Of a stretch of DNA of 64,000 nucleotides, positions 53,948-64,000 are shown in pieces. Numbering within the stretch: the first letter of the stretch is position 1; every line of letters starts with the position of its first letter. Origin of the DNA: Strongylocentrotus purpuratus (Eukaryota > Echinodermata > Echinoidea > Camarodonta > Strongylocentrotidae). The translations under genes were made by a program, and so were the position numbers. The notes below the pieces were generated by a model. It was given only the letters and a program-made list of their open reading frames with translations, made no database searches and had not been told where the DNA came from. Where the stretch lies: the NCBI RefSeq assembly GCF_000002235.5, contig NW_022145610.1:35386266-35450265 (forward strand). The letters are read 5' to 3'.

Positions 53948-56900
53948 ATGCACACCCTACAGGTTCTTAGCTTCATACTCCTGGTGGTGGCTCTGAGTGG
54001 GGTGACTGAAGCAAGCCGCCGTCATACATACCGGTAAGACGACTTTTCATCGAATTTCTTTCTCTAGCTCCTTTATCGGGTGAAAATGGAAACAATCGTG
54101 TTGTTTAGAGCCAGGAGGGCGTTGACTCATATACTTTAATACAGAGTTAACGTCCTTTCTTTGCACTTAAAACAATATTAAATAAAAATTTACCCCAAAG
54201 TGGATAAGATTTTACCAAACTCGTTTTAGAATGTGACTTCCCGCAAATGACCTGAACATGATCGCAAAGACGTTGGTAAAATGAACCTAAATAGTAATTT
54301 TTAGTTTCCATAACCCAGCGAATGGTGCGAACATTACATTAACTTTAATCGTCATCCTAACCCAATTTCTACGGGATATTTCCCAAAGCTGATTTTTCCC
54401 GATCGCTGCTGGAAATTTATTTAAATTTCTCTTCCCTCACAAAATTCTAAAGGATTTATGTCCAATTTATTTATTTAAATTTGAAGTGAAATAAAGCTAG
54501 GTACGTAAATTTACAATACATATTATCTTGATAACAAGACGGGAGAAGTAGATTCATGGATGCTAGGGAGGCGGTGACATGGTCGTGAAACGGTGGGGGG
54601 GGGGGTAGATTTCTTGATCTTTCCAGTCAACAATCCTGGAACCGTCCCAGATCTTGCGTTCATTGGAGAAATAATATGGAAAGATATTCACAAACAGGGT
54701 TCGATTACCAAATATGACGTTGTCTAGATATCATATTTGTTACTCTGTCATATGTGACTACGACGAGAAGTATTAAAATCCATTTGAATTAAAAGATTTA
54801 AAAAAACGTAAACCCAAATATTGCTGCACTTCCTTTTCTTTCCATGGAAAACAAAATAATATAATACGTTCATGGGTTGGCAAATAGTGTAATAACTGCC
54901 TAAAGAATCTGAAATGTGCCGAAGGATATTTTGAAAATTAATTACAAAGGACCATAGGTGTGCCATTTTTCTATTCTGATCTGAGTGGAGTAGCTACAGG
55001 TAGACAGAAAAAAAAGGTAAACGAAGACAAAATATAAAAGAGATAATTTGGGAGCAGGGCGAGAAAAGGAGATGAAATGACTCGTTCCACATCCTCCTCC
55101 TAATCAGAGGCCCTGAAAATTAGCAAAGAGCCGATATTTAGTTAATCAATGTTTTGTCTTATCAAGGTTACAATCCGAGAAGTGTTGTTTTCGAAAATGA
55201 TTTATAAAAACAATTTCCTCCTATTGGCCCTGTATGGTACACCAACACACTAAACATTGATTTAAATTGATAAAATCCTTCTTATCTCTTTCATTTAATT
55301 ACAGCAATAGACGACAAATCTCATGGAGACCAAACTTTCGAGTTCCAACGGTTAGGGTTCCCAAGCGCCCGATACCGCAAATACCGAATATCCGTATACC
55401 AGAAGTGAAAATTCCTGAGATTCGGATCCCTGATGTAAAGCTTCCGGACTTTCGAATTCCCGACGTTAAAATTCCAGACATCAAGGTCCCAGAAATTCCT
55501 GAAATCCATGTCCCAGACATTCCAGATATCCATGTCCCAGACGTGCCACGGGTTGAAGTATCAGACTTCCCAGTCCGAGAATTTCATGACACATTGAGGC
55601 CTGTATCGGAATGGTTTCGTCAACTCAGTAATAGAAGATTCAACCCCTCCTTCTCGAGACATAACGGAGGGGACTGGAAGTTGACATGGGGATGGTTCAA
55701 CAAACCCGAGGTGAGGCCAGAGGTCAAACCAAGACCTGGACCAGTCCACCCGGACGCAGGGATTGGAGGTCGAGGAGAAGGTGGAGACCGTTTTGGATCG
55801 AGAGTTGGATGGCCATTTCGAGATATGGATGGTGGAGCAGGGGCAATGAACCCAAGATGGCAACCAGGGAGTTGGCATACCCCTATGAGACCAATGTTTC
55901 CAAGACCCGGACCCAGTGATACCTTGTAAGTTCAATATATCTAAGTGTAGGTCTGTACTGTCCTAAATTAATTTGTATTATTTCTGTTATTGAGTCGAGT
56001 GTGCATATTTTTTTAAAGTTTAGGCTTATGCCACTCATTTCTCTCCGATCCTGTTACAAATATTGTGACGCTATTTCATACCCTTTAATCAAAGGTAAAC
56101 TTAACTCTTATTTCCTTTAATTTGCTTTATTATATATAACTTTAACCGAAATGATTTCTAGATGATATCAACCAGTCAATTGGATACATAACATTAAGAC
56201 GAGAGTGATTTTTGTGGCCAAATTCCACCATTATTTATGGACATATTGACTGAAATATTTCGAATTAGTCTGGAGGAGGAATATACAGACAAGGTGATTT
56301 CTCAACGTTGAAATATAACATATCTAGACCTTAATGATATACCCGTTTGTGGTAACGAGTAAACAAATTTATAGCAATATAGCAAACAGAATACATGTGT
56401 ATATGCCTATTATGCAGAACAAGTAATTTATCTACTTGCCTACCTAACTAGATCTATATATGCATATTGTTGTTTTTTGGTCTCATGTTTTGCCTGTTGG
56501 TTAGTTCTTTGTTATGTCGAATCCCGTATAAGCTTTTACGTGTATAATGATTTCCTCTCCCCCCCTTTAAAAAAAAAAATTATACCTATATCGCTCTCTC
56601 ACATCAGCTTCCATACCTTCCGGGATACCTTCCCCGACAGACAACATCATCCTCATCACATTCCTCATCACCCCATTGCTCAACCTCCTCACCGGCCTGG
56701 TGGCGCTGGTCCTTCCTATGACTCCCTCTGCCATGGGCGCCACTATTCTGCACGTCGCTACGAGTCTAGTACGTGGGTCAGTGCAACCGTTGTGAACGGT
56801 ACGAGCATGGATGTCCTCAGGCGTATAAAGGAATACTTCAATGGCGCAAATGACCAAGGTACGTCACAAAACATATACTGAGCCTATTCTATTTCATCAA

Positions 56901-59900
56901 CGGGATATCCGAGTAGACCAAGGGCCGAAGTGACCTGTCAGTCTCGGGAATCCTAACAAAAGTTGCCAAAAGGCCCGGGAGACTGTTACGAAGATCCGCA
57001 AAGGGCTTAAGCCACTCTGACTTATTACAACTATGTAAAAGCATAACGGCTACAGCTGATGATGGATTTTTAAAAATAAGAACGATTTCCCGATATGACA
57101 TCTGTGGAAAGATATTTCAAAAGGATAATTTGGTAAATAATATAGCTATACAATATTTAAAAACATGATTTACAGTTAAAATACTTTCGTCTTTTCTCTG
57201 AGCTTCAAAATATTCTCCGCTGTTCAGTTATTGCTTCTTGTAAGACTTATCAAGGTCACTTTCTAGCTATTCAGTAAAATAAGTCTTTTATTCAAGTTCG
57301 TGTCGTCCTCCTCGCCCCTCCTCCGCCCCCATCAATGATTGGTTAGTCATAATAATTATATCAAAGTGCTGAAAAGTTGCATAATAATGATGACGATAAT
57401 AACGCTGACGATGATGCTGCTGATAATGATCGTAATTAATCTGCCGTAAAATCTGTTTAAATATAAAAGATCGGAAACAACTGGTAAGAAAAAAAAACGC
57501 CTTACGTTGACTAAGAGTGCAATCAACATCCGAGTCGGGAGTTTTACTTACGGGATTTAAAAAAAATCTACTTCAGGAATAAAAATAGTGTCAATTGCAT
57601 CAAACGTTTTTTTTTCTCTAGTGCGTATCATGTTGATGTCCCGACCGCTGAGGATGACCGTGACAGGTGTGAACGGAACCATCAGTGATACCGAAGATAC
57701 AGTGGAAGAATTCAGACTCTCTGCACTGGTACCAACTGGTAATCAGAGGGCGCCAATGCCGACCGACCCTATGGTATTTATCTCACTTTTAGGTCCCATG
57801 GTCCCAACCCAATCATTATTTCCTCATACAAGTCTATACATGAATCAGAAACACTGTTCTAATATTTTACATTATTTTTATAATATAATTTATTCAACTT
57901 TGTTTACCCCCCCCCCCCAATTACCAAAATTCCCATTTCTACAATACTCTATCTCCTCAATTCCTTGTTACTTCAGCAACCTTTGATGAAAGACTTATAA
58001 ATTGTCATTCATTTCCGTTGATTACCGGTAATATGTTGGTTGGAATTCATAATTTTTTTTAAATGAATTAAGACTTGTTAATTCTTGCTTCCTTCCATCT
58101 TTACATAAAGCTGAATATCAGCTCCGAGCCACGACAGGTGTATTTTGCTACACACTTTCGCCTCCACCGCCGGCCTGGCACTCTCGCAATTTACGATGAG
58201 TTCTTCCAGCTGCAGGACGCAACCGATTTGGCTGGAGAATTATTTGAACATGGGATATACCACACTGCATTCTATGAAACGTTAGTGCCAATAATTTCAT
58301 AAATATCTTACAATAAAATGCGACCAAGGAGCATTTGTTTTTTATGTTATCATTTTTTAGAAGTGACGAGACTATTTCCATACTGTAGGTCTTAATTGTC
58401 GTATTCGGACACCTCCACCCGGGACATCCACCCCCGGATAACCACCCCTAGTCGACTACCCCCTAGGACAACTACCCCTTAGGACAACTACCCACTAGGG
58501 CGACCACCCTCTAGGACGACTACCCCCCCAAAGACAACTATCCCAGACAACTATCCTCTAGGACAACTACCCCTAGGACAACTATCCCCGGACAACTACC
58601 CCCAGACAACTACCCCCTAGGATGGTTGTCCTAGGGGTAGTTGTCCTAGGGGGCAGTTGTCCTAGGGGGTAGTTGTCTGGGGGTAGTTGACTGGGGTGGT
58701 TATCCGGGGGTGGATGTCCAGGGGGTAGGTGTCCTAGAACCCTTAATTGTAACACATATACATATACTTTTTTGTTACCATGTTATTCTTCAGGTTTTTA
58801 ATTTCAATCAACCAGGTAAGGTCTACATCCCAACATAATGATATGTTTTCCCATTTCAAACATTTTTGTTATAAAATCCCCTTGGACCAGAAATGTTTGA
58901 CAATATCAGAAGAATTTTGTTGGATCCTTGATTTTCATGTATAACGTCGATTGTAATTCACTTTGTTGGTTGTGTGTAGGTGGGCTGACATCGCGACTGG
59001 ATCTACGAGACCCCAGCCTGGTGAGATCCTCATCCCTGCAGCTTCGGGAGAGAGCTTGGTCTGCACTCGCCAAGAAACACCAAGTCCGCAGAATGGAATA
59101 GAGCAATGTGGAGGTTAGATGTATTTCTTTTTAATGTTTTGTGATTTCATATTTCGTGATGTGTACATGTATAGTACAGTGAACAAGTTTTATCACCCTA
59201 TGTCATTAGGCAGTTTATTTTGAAAAAATTCATTCAAATTATGAAATTTCATTAGGTGTACTTCTCTCTACGTCTTCATACGTTATCTATCTCATCCCTC
59301 TCCATCCATTCTCTGTGTCTTTCTGTTCTATTTCTATCTCTATTCCCTTGTCTCTTCCCTTCTTCCCTTCCTCTTCCTCTACCCTCTATTTTCCCTCCCT
59401 CCCATCCACTCTCGCTATCTCTTCATATCTCATCTAGAATCGCGATGCCCTACTTACGAGCACCTCGATCAGCTACGAGACGATGTAGAGCTACGACGGA
59501 TCAAGGGTGGCACATACATCACCAGGACAGCCCCCGCCTGCACCATGGTGCTGCCTGCATTCGTTTCTCACTGCTCGTTAAAGAGATACCTCGCAGGTAG
59601 TAATATATTTCAATTTATCAAGATCTTATGTTCACAGTTGTGATCTTAAAGCCTCACTGCAGTATAGTTTGGCCAGGATGGATTAGACCTCCCTGCATGG
59701 TCATTTACAGGTGGTTGTCTCATCAAATTAACATAAGAAAAAGGGGACCATGGGGGGGGGGGGGGGGGGGACCAACAGTCACTCATTAGGCATTGTTTGC
59801 TATACAGTGGGCGCAAGTAGCTATTAGTAGTGCAGTGGGGCTTTAAAATATGAAGTTTGTAATTCAGACTATTTACTTGTTTTCCTAAGCCTCGTTCAGA

Positions 59901-62900
59901 TTCTCAATGTTGTTTTGGGTGGTTTACCGCGTTATAATTGAACATGACTTTAGTCCTTTAAAACTTGTTTATCAAGACCTATAGAAGAATGTTTTAATTA
60001 TGAGCCTTTGAACAATAACATATATTTGAACAATTACATTATGCATCTTTAAGTATCACTTGTATCACTTGTTCTAACCTGAATACGACAGCGAAGAAAT
60101 GCCATAGAAAATCTAACATTTAGGCTCTTGCAGAATACAAATTATTTTTAATTTACTTACAAAATAATTTTCTTGTTCCATATTCGACACTGGACAATCC
60201 CCCAATTATTACTTTGGGTGTTTACATGTTTAAATTTAGCATTGATCTCCATACAAAACATTGAAAAGCATTTGAAATTAGTAAAGTGTATCCCTTTCCT
60301 TTTTTAAAATCTAGGTGCCAACAGCGAGGGGCAGCGCTACCCATCTCCTGCACCCTTCATCCACTACGTCTTCCCGTCTCGCCTGGCTACAAGTCTCTGT
60401 AAACTGACCGCCATCTCTGCCTACATGCTGCCACCTAACACCACCGCTGCTGAGCCAACCGAGGTATGCTCGTACAAACACAATGGCCCAAATTCACAAA
60501 GCAAGGTTTGAGCTCAGACCAAGGTTTGAGCTCAAACCTCCTTTTGTTTCGCCAAACCTCCCTTTGTTATTTACAAACCAGGTTTGTAAATAACAAAAGG
60601 AGGTTTGGCGAAACAAAAGGAGGTTTGAGGTCAAACCTTGGTCTGAGCTCAAACTTTGCTTTGTGAATTCGGGCCAAGGTGTCAGGTTCTCGAAACCGTC
60701 GTAAGTCTAAGTTCTTGGGCATCCCGTATTGAACACCAGTTTCTCTGGGACGTCCACAAACTTAGACTTCTAATTGATCCATAATCCTGGTATTTAAAAC
60801 AACGCTAGTATATTAGCCTTTTTGTTTCCATATTAGGGTTTTGTTTTTATTTGTTTGATTAGACTCTTTTAGTGGCGTAACTTTTAAAACTCGCTTGCTT
60901 CGCCAAGTGGGAGCACTGTTGTGAATTGTGAGGGCTGTTGTTTCTCATACCAGATACTGCATGTGTTCGATCCTTGCTCAGTGCCTTGTGTGATTTCATA
61001 TTTGTCCCTAATGAGTGCATGGCCCATAGGAAAAGCAGTATTGATACTGATGAGGTTATCCTGGGTAAAGAAGACGATATCATTATAATGCCAAATCGTT
61101 TCAACGCTTTCATGACATTTTGTTATTTTATTCCAATGACTAGACTCTCCGTTTGCTTTCTCAGTATTCTAGCTCGAATAGGAGAGATATGAGGATCAGG
61201 ACGATTCCTGACATAGAGGCTTTCGTCCTCAAGTTCGGCGGCCGACCGAACCAAAGAACTGTGGAAAGCAAAGTCGATGAACTTCGGGACTTCCTTGGAC
61301 GCCAGGGCCTGGGGCACTGCTTAGTGAGAGATAAATATGCAGTTGCCGGTGAGTTTCAACCGTTATTGTTTTGCCGATTACTCCTCTGCTGTTCCTTTCT
61401 TCCTTTTAATTTTCCAATTTCCCACCCCCTCTCAGTTTCTTATCCCTTCTTCTTAAAAGACCCTGCACATTTTGACATTGTGGTGTAAAATGCTTACGGT
61501 GAGCAGATTCCGATTCCTTGTAATATTAAATATCTCATGGTCTCGTGGACTTCTTCAAAAGTCAACGTTGAAAGTGGAACATTAAAATGTGTCTCTGGTT
61601 TTCTTGAGGGTCTAGAACACTTCAAGTCATGCCTCAATACTTATTTATTTAAGCCTGATCAATAGGCAATAATTATAAGGTTTCTTTTCATAAATAAGAA
61701 GTTAAGTCACTTGATATACAAAATATCTCATTATTCTGTACTTTATTCCTTTTGATGATAGTTTACGATCACCCATTCAACCGACCTCCATACCTCAACG
61801 AGATTCTAGTTTTCAAGAAAGTCGGGCCATGCCGATCTAGCGATTTTAATGGAACCATCACGGATGATGTACCGGAAGAAGACTCTGTCGATTCAACTGT
61901 TCCGACTTCGTCGACGTCAAGGATGACCACGGAGTCACCAAGAACAGAGCCGATATTGTTTGAGGAAGAGTTCGAGCCTTCGACTACGATGGCAGCGGTA
62001 GATGAAACGACGAGTGTTCGAAAGACAACACCGGAGCCCGATCGAGTGTCTACTAGCGCTACGACCACGCAGAGCAATCCGCTGATCGAAATCAACTTGA
62101 CCCTGGAATCAAACAGTGTTGAACTGGATAGAGATCTCATCCCCTACCGGTGAGAAAAAAAAATCTTCAAATAATTAACGAATTTTAATTTGCCTGTATT
62201 CTACTAGAAATGTAATCCGACACTTGGTTTAAGCGTGGTCTAAAGACGGGTTTGACAATGGAAGCTATGAACCGAGGTCTAAGTATTCTATCAAAGGGCG
62301 TGTTCACACCGCAAGGGGGGACCGTGGGCGGACCATGGATCGCGCTATCGTAGCGCGACCCACGGTCCGCCCATTGGCATTCGCCGGATCCACACCGCAG
62401 TGAGATAGCGCGGTCTAACTGCACCCCCTTTTTTGAGAGGTCCTGTTGTCATGACGCGTGACGTTCTGAATAGGCCATTTTCGTAATGTAACCAAATGTA
62501 ATGCATACGTCTTTGTAAAGTGCCTCAATACAAATTATTTCATTCACCTGATAAGAATAATAGTATTTCAATAGACAGAATCCAAACTGCATACATTAGT
62601 TGTTGTCAGGTTGGACAAGCATTATGGCTTGACCTACCTATATAGCAACACTTAATATATGCAGTTGCATTCTGACTATTGAAATACTATTGTTCCTATC
62701 AGGTGAATGAAATAATTTGTATTGAGGCACCTCACAAACACTTATGCATTAAATTTGGTTACATTACGAAAATGGCCTATTGTACCGATTCAGATTCAGA
62801 TCGCACCAAAATAGAATGAGTATAAAATTCCCCGCGTGTAGAACGATGAAATCCGGCGTGCTATCGTAGCTCGGGTTCACACCGGCAGAGATAGCGCGGT

Positions 62901-63582
62901 CTAGCGCGCGCTAGACCGCGCTATCTCTCGTGGACCACCCCCAAGAGGTGCTCCAGTGTTGGCCCCCCGTGGCTCGCTGTTGGGCGGACCGAAACGACGT
63001 TGTACCTTCCACACCGCAGAGATAGCGCGGTCTAGCGCGCGCTAGACCGCGCTATCTCTGCCGGTGTGAACAGCCTCAAAGAGTAAGGCAGCATAATAAG
63101 ACCTCCGTCAGTTTTTATCTGAATTAGTATAATATCGGCCATGAACTTTTCTTCCAAAAGATTGCCTCTGTCAGAAAAGTAAGAAGAAAGTTCAGTATTA
63201 CATAAAAGTCTATTTCATCACGACAATATTTTGGGGTTACTGTTCTTATGTGATTGGAAAATTTGATATGTTTAGTGAGAAGAAATTGTTTACCTCAAAA
63301 TGTTTACCTAAATCTTTTAATTTGTAATTATTATACTCGGATCATATCCGAATCCTCTGTTACTTTACGATATTCCGAGGTGGAAAGCATTTGTATCTTT
63401 TACATTGAGGTGCCGATGAAAGATGCATTAGAGATATTTCAAATGTTGTAAATTTTCTTATCTCTTTCCACATCTATTTCAAATGCATATTTTGCTAACT
63501 TCTTCATTCTTTCATTTCCATTTTTCTTTAGATTTAGCGGGAATCAAACAGATTTTCCAGAGGATTTTCCGGTCGATATTTT
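53948..63582 (+). CDS. Secreted two-SOUL-domain protein with periaxin-like repeats, gene 2 (partial)
   Basis: Eleven coding exons join in phase (about 781 aa so far): 53948-54033, 55305-55925, 56608-56858, 57622-57773, 58111-58280, 58980-59113, 59438-59596, 60315-60463, 61165-61348, 61762-62149 and 63532-63582. The last ends at a GTAAGT, so the gene continues past the window. Residues 1-24 are a signal peptide (MHTLQVLSFILLVVALSGV...). Residues 42-112 are tandem pentapeptides of type [IV]-P-[DE]-[IV]-[RKH]. A Gly/Pro/Arg-rich and then His/Pro-rich segment follows. SOUL-like domain 1 (about 277-465) keeps RRYESSTWVSA, IKEYFNGAN and LMSRPLRM, and has YFATHFR. Domain 2 (about 472-660) keeps VELRRIKGGTYITRTA, LKRYLAGAN, AFVLKFGGR, KVDELRDFL and LNEILVFKK. 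Both are diverged at the FKYIQGxN core, so tetrapyrrole binding is uncertain. A Thr/Ser-rich linker with NGT/NLT sequons follows from 660. Confidence 0.85.
55341..55570 (+). repeat. Coding pentapeptide repeat (VPx / IPDVK type) in SOUL gene 2
   Basis: About fourteen tandem 15-bp units encode variants of I-P-D-V-K / I-P-E-I-R / V-P-D-I-H. The reading frame is kept throughout although the nucleotide units have diverged, which points to selection on the peptide. Confidence 0.9.
58405..58735. repeat. Foldback built from a CCCCCTAGGACAACTA minisatellite
   Basis: About twelve plus-orientation units of 'TAGGACAACTACCCC' type are followed after about 58620 by the same units in inverse orientation (GGGGTAGTTGTCCTA). 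The outer flanks also pair: CACCTCCACCCGGGACATCC against GGATGTCCAGGGGGTAGGTG. It lies in intron 5 of SOUL gene 2, about 125 bp after exon 5. Confidence 0.9.
59646..59847 (-). mobile_element. TTAA MITE (AAAGCC family), copy E
   Basis: It begins TTAAAGCCTCACTGCAGTA and ends GTGCAGTGGGGCTTTAA, in reverse orientation. A G-run is expanded at the GGTCCCCCATG block (59753-59770). It starts about 50 bp after SOUL gene 2 exon 7. Confidence 0.85.
60484..60675. mobile_element. 192-bp foldback MITE beside a splice donor
   Basis: The ends are GGCCCAAATTCACAAAGC and GCTTTGTGAATTCGGGCC. The two arms of about 95 bp pair through GGTTTGAGCTCA and CCTTTTGTTTCGCCAAACC blocks. It starts 20 bp after the end of SOUL gene 2 exon 8 (60463). 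Confidence 0.9.
60690..60775. repeat. Short inverted repeat related to the 11588 outer element
   Basis: GGTTCTCGAAACCGTCGTAAG resembles the outer TIR at 11588 and 12259. AAGTCTAAGTTCTTGGGCATCCC pairs with GGGACGTCCACAAACTTAGACTT. It is probably a miniature or degraded member of that family. Confidence 0.5.
62470..62781. mobile_element. 312-bp palindromic MITE nested in the foldback
   Basis: The arms begin AATAGGCCATTTTCGTAATG and end CATTACGAAAATGGCCTATT, and pair for over 100 bp, including TTTCATTCACCTGAT / ATCAGGTGAATGAAA. The AT-rich composition contrasts with the GC-rich host element. Confidence 0.85.
62887..62928. repeat. Perfect 42-bp palindrome, copy 1
   Basis: AGAGATAGCGCGGTCTAGC followed by its exact reverse complement, centred on GCGC at about 62907. 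It could extrude as a cruciform. Confidence 0.95.
63018..63059. repeat. Perfect 42-bp palindrome, copy 2
   Basis: The same 42-bp palindrome as 62887-62928, in a context that extends the pairing (CACACCGC left, GCCGGTGTG right). Confidence 0.95.
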
Positions 63583-63846
63583 GTAAGTTCTTATTCTGAT
63601 TTTGGGGGAGCGGATTCCATTGTAATAAAAATCGATCGCAACTGCTTTCGAAAAATCAATCTATAGCCATTCCAATAGCCTTGTATAACACCTAGTGGAA
63701 TGTGCAGACATTAAAATGACGTATATATGTATATGATGTAATCTGTGCATGATTTCCATAGGATAGATGCGATCGTTCTATACATACTTTCGAGCAAAAT
63801 ATTTGAACAAAGCACCAGATAAAAAGATTATCAAGAATAAATCGTA

Positions 63847-64000
63847 TTCCTTCTTCTTCTTCTTCTTCTTCTTCTTCTCCTTCTTCTCCTTCTTCTTCTT
63901 CTTCTTCTTCTCCTTCTTTGTCTCCTTTTTCATCATCTTCTCTACTTCTTCTACTTCTTCTCTTTCCTCATCCTCTCCTTCTTCTTCTTCTTCTTCTTCT
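63847..64000. repeat. (CTT)n trinucleotide microsatellite
   Basis: CTT/CTC triplets fill the last 154 bases and run off the window end, inside intron 11 of SOUL gene 2. Confidence 0.95.

Larger units (their letters stand above)
62300..63071. mobile_element. Foldback element with GC-rich palindromes and a nested insertion
   Basis: The outer ends GTTCACACCGC and GCCGGTGTGAAC are inverted. The interior is filled with AGATAGCGCGGTCTA motifs in both orientations, including two perfect 42-bp palindromes. A 312-bp palindromic element (62470-62781) is nested in it. All of this is in intron 10 of SOUL gene 2. Confidence 0.8.

Overview
This window is animal genomic DNA. The genes are split into many small exons with GT-AG (once GC-AG) introns, the introns are large and repeat-filled, and there are LTR, LINE, SINE, Penelope-like and many foldback/TIR elements. 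The TTAA-flanked and poly-G-flanked miniature elements, together with deuterostome-like SKIV2L and ALAD sequences, suggest a marine invertebrate deuterostome. An echinoderm is my best guess; this is inference, not something shown by the sequence.

Layout. (1) 783-10852, minus strand: the N-terminal half of a Ski2-type RNA helicase (SKIV2L/SKIC2). Ten exons run from near the N-terminus through helicase motifs I, Ia, Ib, II (DEVH) and III, and the gene continues off the left edge. (2) 10853-19100: a gene-poor block of nested TIR elements and tandem repeats. (3) 19109-20038, plus strand: a single-exon BED-type zinc-finger ORF. (4) 21769-29473, plus strand: a complete nine-exon ALAD (porphobilinogen synthase) gene of 336 aa. 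Several miniature elements sit in its introns and part of exon 7 is tandemly triplicated. (5) 32207-41004: a full-length, apparently intact BEL/Pao LTR retrotransposon on the minus strand, with 295-bp LTRs that look identical by eye and an ATATT target duplication. (6) 41648-42582: an indel-free 2 x 440-bp inverted repeat. (7) 45492-49177, plus strand: a complete five-exon gene for a secreted protein with a long disordered region followed by a SOUL/HEBP haem-binding domain (506 aa). (8) 50421-50630: an inverted repeat carrying a hammerhead ribozyme on the minus strand, typical of a Penelope-like element. (9) 53948-63582, plus strand, running off the right edge: a second secreted SOUL gene with at least 11 coding exons, periaxin-like proline pentapeptide repeats and two successive SOUL-like domains.

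Together, ALAD (an early step of tetrapyrrole synthesis) lies on the same strand as two divergent secreted SOUL/HEBP-family genes, which are potential tetrapyrrole binders. Whether this is a functional neighbourhood or coincidence cannot be decided from one genome. All gene models were built by hand from exon phase continuity. The two SOUL genes and ALAD close perfectly in phase; SKIV2L has one phase break that predicts a missing microexon.
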